Source: an uncultured Armatimonadota bacterium
Lineage (GTDB): Bacteria; Armatimonadota; Fimbriimonadia; Fimbriimonadales; Fimbriimonadaceae
Assembly: GCA_946478935.1 (NCBI GenBank)
Contig: CAMLEL010000148.1
Span: 1 to 6,359 of the forward strand
Direction: 5' to 3'
DNA length: 6,359 nucleotides
The notes under the pieces are model-generated. The model ran no database searches. It was not told where the DNA came from and saw only the letters and a program-made list of their open reading frames with translations. A program made the position numbers and the translations under genes. Below, in pieces: positions 1 through 5,492 of this stretch; positions within the stretch are counted from its first letter, which is position 1; each line of letters opens with the position of its first letter.

Positions 1-192
1 GAATAGCGCGTCCATCTGCCAATCCGTCCCAGCTTCATCGGCATCAAATTCTACTTGGACGCAGATGTAGAAGGCGGGATGATCGATTGGCAAGGCTGGC
101 ACACGGATATCGTCGAAGATCCCGACCATGCAGTGCCTCTGATTCTCCAACTTGCATGCGTACTCACAAAGCTTCGCCAGTAGGAGTTTCAT
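1..192 (-). CDS. DUF6941-like protein, N-terminal part (cut by window start)
   Basis: The minus strand reads 64 uninterrupted codons from an ATG at 192-190 to the first base of the window, so the C-terminal part lies outside. The protein starts MKLLLAKLCEYACKLENQR and continues with HCMVGIFDDIRVPALPIDHP, then FYICVQVEF. This follows the pattern of the DUF6941 family as I know it: an N-terminal strand with a small 'C-x-x-A' helix, a 'G-x-F-D-x-I-x-x-P-x-x-P' core near residue 25-35, then a 'HP-x-F-Y' strand. No enzymatic role is established for that family, and I see no signal peptide or membrane helix. It starts 25 bases after the stop of the MATE-type transporter gene on the same strand, which suggests a shared transcript. 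The Shine-Dalgarno sequence is weak (AGG, 3 bases before the start). The family call rests on motif memory, not a search. Confidence 0.6.
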   Translation of the reverse strand, partial: MKLLLAKLCEYACKLENQRHCMVGIFDDIRVPALPIDHPAFYICVQVEFDADEAGTDWQMDALF

Positions 193-217
193 ATGCCTAG
201 CGTACCGGGCTTTCGAG

Positions 218-1576
218 TCAGATCGCCGGCTGGGCAAAGCTTGTTTTCGCCTTGCCGCGCCTCCAAGCTGCTGCCAACACGAAGAGTTCCGCTGCTTGTG
301 CGGCAGTGAGAGCCAGACTTGCCGTCACCACACCAGACCATTGTGCGGAGACGCCCACCATAAGGGTCGCGACCATGAAAAAGAGTGCGACGAAGATTGC
401 GGTGAGTCGCGAAACCGTGAGGTGATAAACCGCCAGCACGCCCCTAAGGTAGCTTTGCAGCGCACCAAAGAGGGGAAGCAGGCAACTCAGTGCCAGGCAC
501 AAGTGCGCCATCTGAATCATCTGCTCGTTTTGCACTCCAAGGACATTTCTGAAGATCCAAGAATCAAGTTTCGTGACTGCGGTCAACGCCATCGTCAACG
601 AAGCGCCGATACCGATAACCCAACAGAACTTTTTGAGGACTCGGGCAGCATCGCCTTCCTTATACAAGGTGATGACGACTTCGGGTAGTGCGAACACGAT
701 GGTCCGATGCAGCCAGATAATCGAGCTTGCGACCTGAAATGAGGCCAATGCCAGCGTCGACTCTGGCGATCGGGCAAGAGCGGTCGACACGAGCGGTTGA
801 CTCAGGATAGTTACGATCGTTGTGGCGGTCAGGGGCAAGTGGAAACGGAGAAGAAATTTCTGAGTGAGCGAACTCAGCGCGGGATTGATTTCGGCGAGTT
901 CGTTCCGGATGACCACACTGCTGGCAAAATGAGCAAATGTGGCTTCGGCCATGACGCTGGCAAGCAAGGCGATCGAAACGACGGTAATGCTTGGCCAATC
1001 AGACGCAAAGAACAGCGCGATTGCGACCGTAGCCATCGTCACCATCCGCACGGCGGTGCCATAGCCGATCAAGCGGGTCTGACCGTGGCGGATCATGATC
1101 CCCTGCAGATAGCGTCGCCAGCCGATAAAGGCGCTCCAAGGGATCATGATGATCAACCCCAGGCGAGCGGCTTCGGCGACTTCGTGGGGAAGCTTGATCC
1201 AGCCAATGGTCACTGTCCAGTACAAAGGTGTCGCGGCAACTGCTGCATGGACGATAGTGACCAGGGCCATGATGCGCCAGACGAATCTGCTGAGCTGTTC
1301 ATAGTGCTGGCGGTCTTTACCCAAGGTGGTGGCGGTGGTGAGCAGGTCGATTACCGGGCTCTCTATGAGCAGCGCCAGAGCCATTAGGGGTTGAAATGCG
1401 GCGGCGCTGATTTCAGCATTCGCCATACGAGAAATCACGCTCAGGGCGATTGGAGATTCGATCGCCATGAAAATCCAGGAAAGTGCCAGGGGCAGGTAGA
1501 ACCGGAAGATATGGCGATGGGTCAGCTCTGGGGACGGCGCAATGGATTCGGTCGGCTCTGCGGCAATCGTGGACAA
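218..1576 (-). CDS. MATE/MOP-superfamily multidrug-type membrane protein (ANK-like?)
   Basis: This is a 452-residue polytopic membrane protein with about 12 hydrophobic segments (roughly 26-48, 56-72, 101-120, 136-153, 172-192, 196-220, 246-265, 275-303, 317-335, 355-375, 389-409, 412-438). The two halves are related: FRFYLPLALSWIFMAIE (24-40) and LRFHLPLTATTIVTILS (243-259) open each half 219 residues apart, the internal duplication expected of MATE/MOP transporters. The length also fits. The 'PLGL...P' opening and the P-W-x-x-F-I-x-x-R-R-x-x-Q-G stretch (146-159) remind me of the progressive-ankylosis (ANK) branch more than of NorM, but I cannot decide the branch or substrate from sequence alone. 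The start is a TTG at 1576: an in-frame TGA lies at 1612-1610, and the next ATG (residue 37) would cut into the first helix. There is no good Shine-Dalgarno; a TAAAAT hexamer sits 10 bases upstream. It lies 40 bases behind the L,D-transpeptidase gene. Confidence 0.75.
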   Translation of the reverse strand: MSTIAAEPTESIAPSPELTHRHIFRFYLPLALSWIFMAIESPIALSVISRMANAEISAAAFQPLMALALLIESPVIDLLTTATTLGKDRQHYEQLSRFVWRIMALVTIVHAAVAATPLYWTVTIGWIKLPHEVAEAARLGLIIMIPWSAFIGWRRYLQGIMIRHGQTRLIGYGTAVRMVTMATVAIALFFASDWPSITVVSIALLASVMAEATFAHFASSVVIRNELAEINPALSSLTQKFLLRFHLPLTATTIVTILSQPLVSTALARSPESTLALASFQVASSIIWLHRTIVFALPEVVITLYKEGDAARVLKKFCWVIGIGASLTMALTAVTKLDSWIFRNVLGVQNEQMIQMAHLCLALSCLLPLFGALQSYLRGVLAVYHLTVSRLTAIFVALFFMVATLMVGVSAQWSGVVTASLALTAAQAAELFVLAAAWRRGKAKTSFAQPAI

Positions 1577-1586
1577 CGCTCGGCGG

Positions 1587-1592
1587 ATTTTA
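1587..1592 (-). promoter_or_regulatory. Candidate -10 element (TAAAAT) before the transporter gene
   Basis: TAAAAT on the minus strand differs from the TATAAT consensus at one base and ends 10 bases before the TTG start at 1576. It lies in the 40-base gap after the L,D-transpeptidase stop. No convincing -35 is visible. If used, transcription would begin within a few bases of the start codon. It is an A/T run in an otherwise G/C-rich gap and could be chance. Confidence 0.3.
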
Positions 1593-1616
1593 CCGGCGGA
1601 TGGGGTCGGTCAGCCC

Positions 1617-2228
1617 TTACTTTGTATGGGTTTTGGATCGCCTGCCCTGTACCTTGACCGCAGTGCCTGGCTCCACCCAGCGGAAGAACCATTCGGCTGC
1701 GTTGTTGTACATCGGCAAGCGGATGCAACCGTGCGAACCTGGACCAGACTGGGTCCGCTCCGAGCCATGAATAAAATAATTGCCTTTCAGATGAACGCTG
1801 AAGGGCATTTTCGAACCGTAAATGGAGGAAATGTGCATGGCTTTCTGGAACCCAGTTCGGTAGCTTCCGGGAGGGGTGTCCTCGGAAACGCGTCCGCTGC
1901 TCAACTTGGTGTGCATCACCATCAGCGGTCCTTGCCAAGCCGAGAATTCCTGCCGCCTCAGGTCCGCCAAGGCTCGCTTTGTGCCGCGCGAATAGGGAAC
2001 ATCGGCAGGTCGCACCAGGATGGTCCCATCAAACAGCCTTGGTTGGTCGACTGGGACGGGCTTGCCACCTAGCTCGCATAGACCGGTCACCGCATCGTAT
2101 CGCAGCGCAAGTCCCTTCTTGGCTGCAAACTCCCGGATCGGGATCCAAGGTGTGTGATCAGTTCCAAACGTCACGGCGGTGACCGGGGTCGATGCCACGA
2201 TCAGAGCGAAGATTGCAGTCGAGATCAT
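1617..2228 (-). CDS. Secreted L,D-transpeptidase (YkuD domain)
   Basis: L,D-transpeptidases of this family cross-link peptidoglycan 3-3 or attach proteins to it, outside the cytoplasmic membrane. The catalytic motif is clear near the C-terminus: H154-G155, then S165-H166-G167-C168-I169-R170, with C168 as the expected nucleophile. Upstream, TPPGSYRTG (118-126) is the usual 'TPxGxY/F' strand of the YkuD fold. Residues 1-18 are a hydrophobic signal segment ending in VTA, with a likely cleavage after A18. Oddly, it has no Lys or Arg before the hydrophobic core. Residues 25-75 (T-P-W-I-P-I-R-E-F-A ... Y-D-A-V-T-G) resemble the copper amine oxidase N-terminal-like 'stalk' domain often fused to cell-wall enzymes; that is my inference. 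The ATG follows the SRAP stop with one base between (TGA-A-ATG), so translation is probably coupled. The only Shine-Dalgarno-like AAGGA lies 13 bases upstream, inside the SRAP gene. Confidence 0.9.
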   Translation of the reverse strand: MISTAIFALIVASTPVTAVTFGTDHTPWIPIREFAAKKGLALRYDAVTGLCELGGKPVPVDQPRLFDGTILVRPADVPYSRGTKRALADLRRQEFSAWQGPLMVMHTKLSSGRVSEDTPPGSYRTGFQKAMHISSIYGSKMPFSVHLKGNYFIHGSERTQSGPGSHGCIRLPMYNNAAEWFFRWVEPGTAVKVQGRRSKTHTK

Positions 2229-2229
2229 T

Positions 2230-2868
2230 TCAAAACAGAGTTCCTTGCGCCTCGATCGGCTCGATGCAGTCCTCAGCTTCGTACTTCGGACTGTTCACTT
2301 TGGGTGTAACGGGAAAGCATTCCATTGCACCAGCTTCAAATGACAAAACTCTTTGCAGGGCTTCGCGCGGCTCGAGAAGCACCCACGCTTCCAAGTCTTC
2401 CTCTCTCAGAATAGCGGGCATCCGATCGTGATAGGGCGAAACGACTTCGTTCGGTTCCGTAGTCAGAATGAGGCATTCTGATCCGTTCTCTCCAGCTCGC
2501 CACAGTCCCGCAAACATGAAGGGATTACCACTGCGCAAGCGAAAGTGGTAGGGCTGTTTCCTACCGCCTTCCTCTCGCCATTCATAGAACCCAGTTGCAG
2601 GAATCAAGCACCGCCCGCTCGATGCCAGGGATCGGAAGAATGGCTTATCCAAGAGTGTCTCAGCACGAGCGTTAATGAGCCTCTGCTTCGACCATGGAGG
2701 CAATATCCCCCACGTTTGTTCGACGGTATGAAGATCTCCGTTCATCACGCCCACCGGAATGTTGGTCGTTGGAGCGATGTTGAACCGGCGATAACGCTCG
2801 CCATCCACCGGAATCATAATGAAGCGCTCCATTCCTTTGTGGATTCCCAGGCTGAATCTTGCGCACAT
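2230..2868 (-). CDS. SRAP-domain protein (YedK/HMCES family), abasic-site protein cross-linker
   Basis: SRAP proteins lose the initiator Met and use Cys2 to form a thiazolidine bond with abasic sites in single-stranded DNA, shielding them during replication; they act in the cytoplasm on DNA. All key residues are present in this 212-residue protein: MCARF at the N-terminus with C2, N30-x-x-P33, the N66-A-R-A-E70 motif, GFYEW at 93-97 with E96, and H147-D-R-M-P. They match Cys2, Asn75, Glu105 and His160 of E. coli YedK. Length is normal for the family. The ATG at 2868 is fixed because Cys2 must follow Met. There is no Shine-Dalgarno: the 12 bases before the start are pyrimidine-rich, and a TAGAAT hexamer lies just upstream, so a short-leader transcript is possible. 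It is followed after one base by the L,D-transpeptidase gene. No SOS box is evident. Confidence 0.95.
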   Translation of the reverse strand: MCARFSLGIHKGMERFIMIPVDGERYRRFNIAPTTNIPVGVMNGDLHTVEQTWGILPPWSKQRLINARAETLLDKPFFRSLASSGRCLIPATGFYEWREEGGRKQPYHFRLRSGNPFMFAGLWRAGENGSECLILTTEPNEVVSPYHDRMPAILREEDLEAWVLLEPREALQRVLSFEAGAMECFPVTPKVNSPKYEAEDCIEPIEAQGTLF

Positions 2869-2880
2869 AGGGGTGGCAAG

Positions 2881-2886
2881 ATTCTA
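2881..2886 (-). promoter_or_regulatory. Candidate -10 element (TAGAAT) before the SRAP gene
   Basis: TAGAAT on the minus strand ends 12 bases before the SRAP start codon, in the 31-base gap after the small membrane protein gene. It matches the consensus at five of six positions. A -35 at normal spacing is not recognisable. It would give a leader of only about five bases, consistent with the missing Shine-Dalgarno. Confidence 0.35.
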
Positions 2887-2899
2887 CCGGGGGTCAAGA

Positions 2900-3229
2900 T
2901 CAATCGGCCAAATCGGCATAGTAGGTCCCCGGATCGCCCTGATACTCGCGCGCTCCAAGACCCGCGTCGATTGCACGACCGATGAAGAATCCCAAGATGC
3001 TGATTGTAATGGCCGCGATACCGGTGGGGATTTCTCTACCGGGAACAAACATAGTGTCTTCAACTAACAGATAAAGTGCCAAGGCAGAAAACACGAGTGT
3101 TGTTGCCGAAACCAACCAACGCCGTTCGATATTGGTAGCTCTTACAAAGAGTACACCCATGCTTCCCAAACCAACACAAGCAATGATCACGCTTGCAATA
3201 TTCGTCCAAATCGATTGCGCTCCAAACAT
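2900..3229 (-). CDS. Small three-helix membrane protein, function unknown
   Basis: I do not recognise a family. The 109-residue protein has three hydrophobic segments at about 8-29, 37-57 and 67-88. They are separated by a basic loop (R30-ATNIERR-W38) and an acidic/polar one (VEDTMFVPGREIP, 56-68). The tail is hydrophilic and Gly/Asp/Tyr-containing (GDPGTYYADLAD). The frame stays open upstream to an ATG at 3268, but I choose the ATG at 3229. It is preceded by AGGTGA, a strong match to the anti-Shine-Dalgarno end of 16S rRNA, and the residues added by the longer version (MSCAAHQICIGDR) look like untranslated leader. It is the first of five minus-strand genes, 78 bases after the gamma-lyase stop and 31 bases before SRAP. 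Transcription may come through from the gamma-lyase gene or from an unseen promoter in that gap. Confidence 0.7.
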   Translation of the reverse strand: MFGAQSIWTNIASVIIACVGLGSMGVLFVRATNIERRWLVSATTLVFSALALYLLVEDTMFVPGREIPTGIAAITISILGFFIGRAIDAGLGAREYQGDPGTYYADLAD

Positions 3230-3233
3230 TCTG

Positions 3234-3239
3234 TCACCT
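3234..3239 (-). promoter_or_regulatory. Shine-Dalgarno AGGTGA that sets the start of the small membrane protein
   Basis: AGGTGA on the minus strand is fully complementary to the UCACCU part of the 16S rRNA 3' end and stands four bases before the ATG at 3229. Aligned on the rRNA, this equals about seven bases from a GGAGG core. It is the clearest Shine-Dalgarno in the window and favours this start over the in-frame ATG 39 bases upstream. Confidence 0.65.
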
Positions 3240-3307
3240 ATGCATATTTGATGGGCAGCGCAAGACATGGCGTTCCCGGTCCCGAGTTGGATTTCTGTAA
3301 GAAATTC

Positions 3308-4507
3308 TCAGATACTCGATAACGCTCGATCAAGATCGGCAATCAGGTCATCTGGATGCTCAATTCCAACGCTCATTCGAACCAGATTGTCATGAATGCC
3401 AATCTCTTTTCGGAGTTCTGGTGGAATCGAAGCGTGCGTCATGATCGCAGGATGTTCGATAAGGCTTTCGACCCCTCCGAGCGATTCGGCGAGTGTGAAG
3501 ACCTGCAGATTCTCTAAGAATCGGCGAGCTTCGACGAGGCCACCGCGTGTGAAGAATGTGACCATACCACCAAAGCCCTTCATCTGCTGCTTTGCCGTCT
3601 TGTGGCCGGGATGATTCGGAAGCCCCGGGTAAACCACATGGTCTACCTTTGAATTTGATTGGAGGTACTCCGTCAAACGCATGGCGTTGGTCGCATGCCT
3701 TTCCATCCGTACCGCCAGCGTTTTAATTCCGCGCAATACAAGCCAACAATCGAAAGGACCAGGAGTCGCACCGACGGCGTTCTGTAAGAATTTGAGTCGG
3801 GCATACAGGGTCTTTGGCGCGGTGAAGTTTGGATCGGACCAAGTCTTTTTTGGAGCCTTCATATCCCTGTCTTTGAGCACCAAGCAACCCATGACCACGT
3901 CGGAGTGCCCATTGATGTACTTTGTCATCGAGTGCATGACAACATCGGCCCCCAGCTCCAGGGGATTTTGGAAGTAGGGGGACATAAAGGTGTTGTCGAC
4001 GACGGTCAGGATGTCCCTCGATCTTGCAACCTTGCAAATGGCCCGAATGTCGAAGATGTTGAGCATCGGGTTCGTAGGCGTTTCGAACCAGATCAGTTTG
4101 GTTTCAGGCCGAATCTTGGATTCGAGTGCGGCTGGATCGGATAGGTCAACAAAATCGAACTGCAAACCCCGGTAGGTAGCGACTTTCTCAAACAGCCGAT
4201 AAGTGCCGCCATAGAGGTCATCGCCAGCGATGACGTGGTCGCCCGATTGCAGTAGATTCAAAACACAGTCGCTCGCAGCGAGGCCAGAGCTAAAGACCAG
4301 CGCCTTGTCTCCTCGCTCGAGTTCAGCCAGCTGGGTTTGCAATACCGTCCGAGTGGGATTGTCGGTGCGACTGTACTCATACCCTTTGTGCTGACCTGGA
4401 CTCGCTTGAGCGTATGTGCTTGTTTGGTAAATCGGCGTCATGACCGCGCCGGTAGCCTCGTCTGGCTCGATTCCTGCATGAATGACTTGTGTCTCGAACT
4501 CTGGCAT
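3308..4507 (-). CDS. Cystathionine gamma-lyase / gamma-synthase (PLP-dependent)
   Basis: This is a 399-residue fold-type I PLP enzyme of the Cys/Met metabolism family. Visible landmarks are Y45-S-R47 and N50-P-T-R (phosphate binding from the neighbouring subunit), SSGLAA (73-78), DDLYGGTY (96-103), ETPTNP (142-147), D171-N-T, and the Schiff-base lysine K196 in HSMTKYINGHSDVVMG. ESLGGVESLIEHPA (341-354) has E347, the Glu shared by gamma-lyases and gamma-synthases but not beta-lyases. Motifs do not separate lyase from synthase. I favour the lyase because a cystathionine beta-synthase gene lies about 1 kb away, which would complete reverse transsulfuration. One oddity is that between HSDVVMG and RLKFLQN it is about 18 residues longer than usual (around 213-230). 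The start ATG has no clear Shine-Dalgarno and diverges from the small SHOCT-like gene across an 84-base gap. Confidence 0.93.
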   Translation of the reverse strand: MPEFETQVIHAGIEPDEATGAVMTPIYQTSTYAQASPGQHKGYEYSRTDNPTRTVLQTQLAELERGDKALVFSSGLAASDCVLNLLQSGDHVIAGDDLYGGTYRLFEKVATYRGLQFDFVDLSDPAALESKIRPETKLIWFETPTNPMLNIFDIRAICKVARSRDILTVVDNTFMSPYFQNPLELGADVVMHSMTKYINGHSDVVMGCLVLKDRDMKAPKKTWSDPNFTAPKTLYARLKFLQNAVGATPGPFDCWLVLRGIKTLAVRMERHATNAMRLTEYLQSNSKVDHVVYPGLPNHPGHKTAKQQMKGFGGMVTFFTRGGLVEARRFLENLQVFTLAESLGGVESLIEHPAIMTHASIPPELRKEIGIHDNLVRMSVGIEHPDDLIADLDRALSSI

Positions 4508-4568
4508 AGGCCCAGTTTAGCGGCACCGGGCCGAATAGCACTGGTATGAAACTGATTTTGTTTTTCTG

Positions 4569-4579
4569 CGTTCTATAAG
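4569..4579 (+). promoter_or_regulatory. Candidate promoter core CGTTCTATAAG before the SHOCT-like gene
   Basis: TATAAG at 4574-4579 matches the -10 consensus at five of six positions and ends 12 bases before the ATG at 4592. It is embedded in CGTTCTATAA, the same ten bases that precede the cysteine dioxygenase gene on the other strand. No standard -35 is visible; a T-rich run (4556-4565) lies upstream. A GAAGGG (4584-4589) two bases before the ATG is a poorly spaced Shine-Dalgarno. Confidence 0.4.
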
Positions 4580-4591
4580 AGACGAAGGGCT

Positions 4592-4831
4592 ATGTCAATT
4601 TTAAATGCCTACCAGATGGTGTTCATCCTCACGTTGGCCACGGTCTTCGCTTTGGGATATTGGGTGAAAGTCCGGGTTAGGGGTTCTGCTTCGGTTCCAC
4701 GGATCCAACCGGCTGAAGCAATACGATCAGCCATTGCCGATCTCGACCGACTGTTTGACAGCAACTTGATATCCGTAGAGGAGTATGTCGAACGGCGCGG
4801 AACAATCATCGGACGTCCGGGCCCAGCCTAG
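4592..4831 (+). CDS. Small membrane-anchored protein with SHOCT-like C-terminus
   Basis: The 79-residue product has one N-terminal membrane helix (about 7-24, YQMVFILTLATVFALGYW) followed by a basic stretch (K26, R28, R30), so the tail should be cytoplasmic. Residues 48-71 (I-A-D-L-D-R-L-F-D-S-N-L-I-S-V-E-E-Y-V-E-R-R) fit the short C-terminal domain (SHOCT) pattern 'L-x-x-L-x-x-x-G-x-I-(T/S)-x-E-E-Y-x-x-x-R', except that Asn replaces the usual Gly. Such domains occur at the ends of many bacterial membrane proteins and are thought to aid oligomerisation. No enzymatic role can be given. It is the only plus-strand gene between the gamma-lyase and the dioxygenase, and its TAG stop lies one base from the dioxygenase stop, so there is no room for a separate terminator. 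Confidence 0.7.
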   Translation: MSILNAYQMVFILTLATVFALGYWVKVRVRGSASVPRIQPAEAIRSAIADLDRLFDSNLISVEEYVERRGTIIGRPGPA

Positions 4832-4832
4832 A

Positions 4833-5396
4833 TCAGTCTGTGTAGCAGAGTTCGCGCCTAGTCTTCACGTAATGGTCATCCTCAGGCAGGAAGCAATCTG
4901 CCCAAGTCATTTCTCCGCCATAAACGTGGATGGTGACGGCTTTCTCAGGGAAAGGATTCCCGATAGTGTGATGGTCAAAGGGAGGGATGAGGGCGCCCGC
5001 TTCACCCACACCAGCCAAAATATGCTCCTCCTTTGAAAACCAGAAGTTGTCCCCGTCTTGCCGCACGACTGAGTAGGAGTCCACTTCAATCTTGCCCCGA
5101 TAAACACACTCGACGCACCACATGCCAGCGTGGTCATGAAGCGCAGTGCCTTGGCCAGTATCCCAGACCATTGCCAAAACGGAGTATCTGCCCTTGGGGT
5201 CGAGGTAGACGAGGCGCCGCGCATATTTATCGGCAGCCGGGACGAGGAATTCTTCCTCGAGGAAGTCTTTTCCGGAGTGGACGATATGTTCCAGAGCGTT
5301 TTTCACGGCCATGCAACAGCCCTTCATTTCTTGCTCTTCAACGGCTTCGTCGAGAAGGTGGATGAGCTCGGAGCGAGTTGCAGCATCGGTTGCCAT
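4833..5396 (-). CDS. Cysteine dioxygenase (type I, cupin fold)
   Basis: Cysteine dioxygenase oxidises L-cysteine to cysteine sulfinate with O2 at a three-His Fe(II) site in the cytoplasm. Numbering from the ATG at 5396 (187 residues), the iron ligands are H87 and H89 in ALHDHAGMW and H143 in PPFDHHTIGN. Y58-x-R60 matches the Tyr58/Arg60 pair that binds the cysteine carboxylate in mammalian enzymes, so this looks like the Arg-type (cysteine-selective) rather than the Gln-type mercaptopropionate form. C94 (five residues after H89) and Y159 in THIS order align with the Cys93-Tyr157 cross-link pair; H157 aligns with His155. The frame is open to a TTG at 5420, but that codon would lie upstream of a TATAAT and the ATG has AGGA four bases before it, so I prefer the ATG. 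It is divergent from the cystathionine beta-synthase gene and convergent with the SHOCT-like gene. Confidence 0.88.
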   Translation of the reverse strand: MATDAATRSELIHLLDEAVEEQEMKGCCMAVKNALEHIVHSGKDFLEEEFLVPAADKYARRLVYLDPKGRYSVLAMVWDTGQGTALHDHAGMWCVECVYRGKIEVDSYSVVRQDGDNFWFSKEEHILAGVGEAGALIPPFDHHTIGNPFPEKAVTIHVYGGEMTWADCFLPEDDHYVKTRRELCYTD

Positions 5397-5405
5397 GATG
5401 TCCTG

Positions 5406-5416
5406 ATTATAGAACG
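5406..5416 (-). promoter_or_regulatory. Promoter core CGTTCTATAAT before the cysteine dioxygenase gene
   Basis: A perfect TATAAT (5411-5406, minus strand) ends nine bases before the ATG at 5396. The expected transcription start, about seven bases downstream, would be within two or three bases of the ATG, so the mRNA would be leaderless or nearly so. The AGGA that could act as Shine-Dalgarno would then fall outside the transcript. At 16-18 base spacing I see no TTGACA-like -35. The CGTTCTATAA core is shared with the promoter region of the SHOCT-like gene. Confidence 0.5.
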
Positions 5417-5454
5417 TCAAGTTTCATTGAGGTTGACCAGACTGCTTGGACGCC

Positions 5455-5467
5455 CTTGTCACACAAG
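5455..5467. repeat. Short inverted repeat CTTGT-CAC-ACAAG upstream of cystathionine beta-synthase
   Basis: A perfect 5-base inverted repeat with a 3-base centre lies in the divergent dioxygenase/beta-synthase promoter region, 25 bases before the beta-synthase ATG. It overlaps TTGTCA (5456-5461), a possible -35 for that gene, with a weak TAAATC (5478-5483) 16 bases further. Its size and place suit an operator for a dimeric repressor, but a repeat this short could be chance. Confidence 0.25.
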
Positions 5468-5492
5468 TAGAAAGGGTTAAATCTAGTCGGTT

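Noticed and set aside
7..183. Protein-like open frame on the plus strand at the window start
   Set aside because: It is the exact mirror of the DUF6941-like gene on the minus strand, has a stop at its upstream edge (4-6) and no start codon with a ribosome site.
152..688. 178-codon plus-strand open frame
   Set aside because: Antisense to the transporter gene; the product is rich in His, Arg, Cys and Asp with no domain pattern.
797..1387. 196-codon plus-strand open frame
   Set aside because: Lies fully antisense to the transporter and has the polar Asp/Gln/Gly/His composition expected from the reverse of membrane-helix codons.
1542..2072. 176-codon plus-strand open frame
   Set aside because: Antisense to the L,D-transpeptidase, whose catalytic motif is unmistakable on the other strand.
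2545..2985. 146-codon plus-strand open frame
   Set aside because: Covers parts of two minus-strand genes (SRAP and the small membrane protein) and has no motif or ribosome site.
3230..3268. Upstream ATG start for the small membrane protein
   Set aside because: The internal ATG has a far better Shine-Dalgarno (AGGTGA), and the extra residues resemble neither a signal peptide nor a helix.
3291..3305. Hairpin ATTTCT-GTA-AGAAAT just after the gamma-lyase stop, considered as a terminator
   Set aside because: The stem is only six bases, A/T-rich, and has no T tract after it in the direction of transcription.
4521..4533. Small G/C hairpin (CGGC...GCCG) in the leader region of the gamma-lyase gene, considered as an attenuator or riboswitch
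   Set aside because: Only four base pairs, and the 84-base intergenic region is too short and shows none of the conserved SAM or SAH riboswitch elements that I know.
5397..5420. Upstream TTG start for cysteine dioxygenase
   Set aside because: The extra eight residues would come from the stretch holding the perfect TATAAT, and the ATG at 5396 gives residue positions close to those of rat cysteine dioxygenase.
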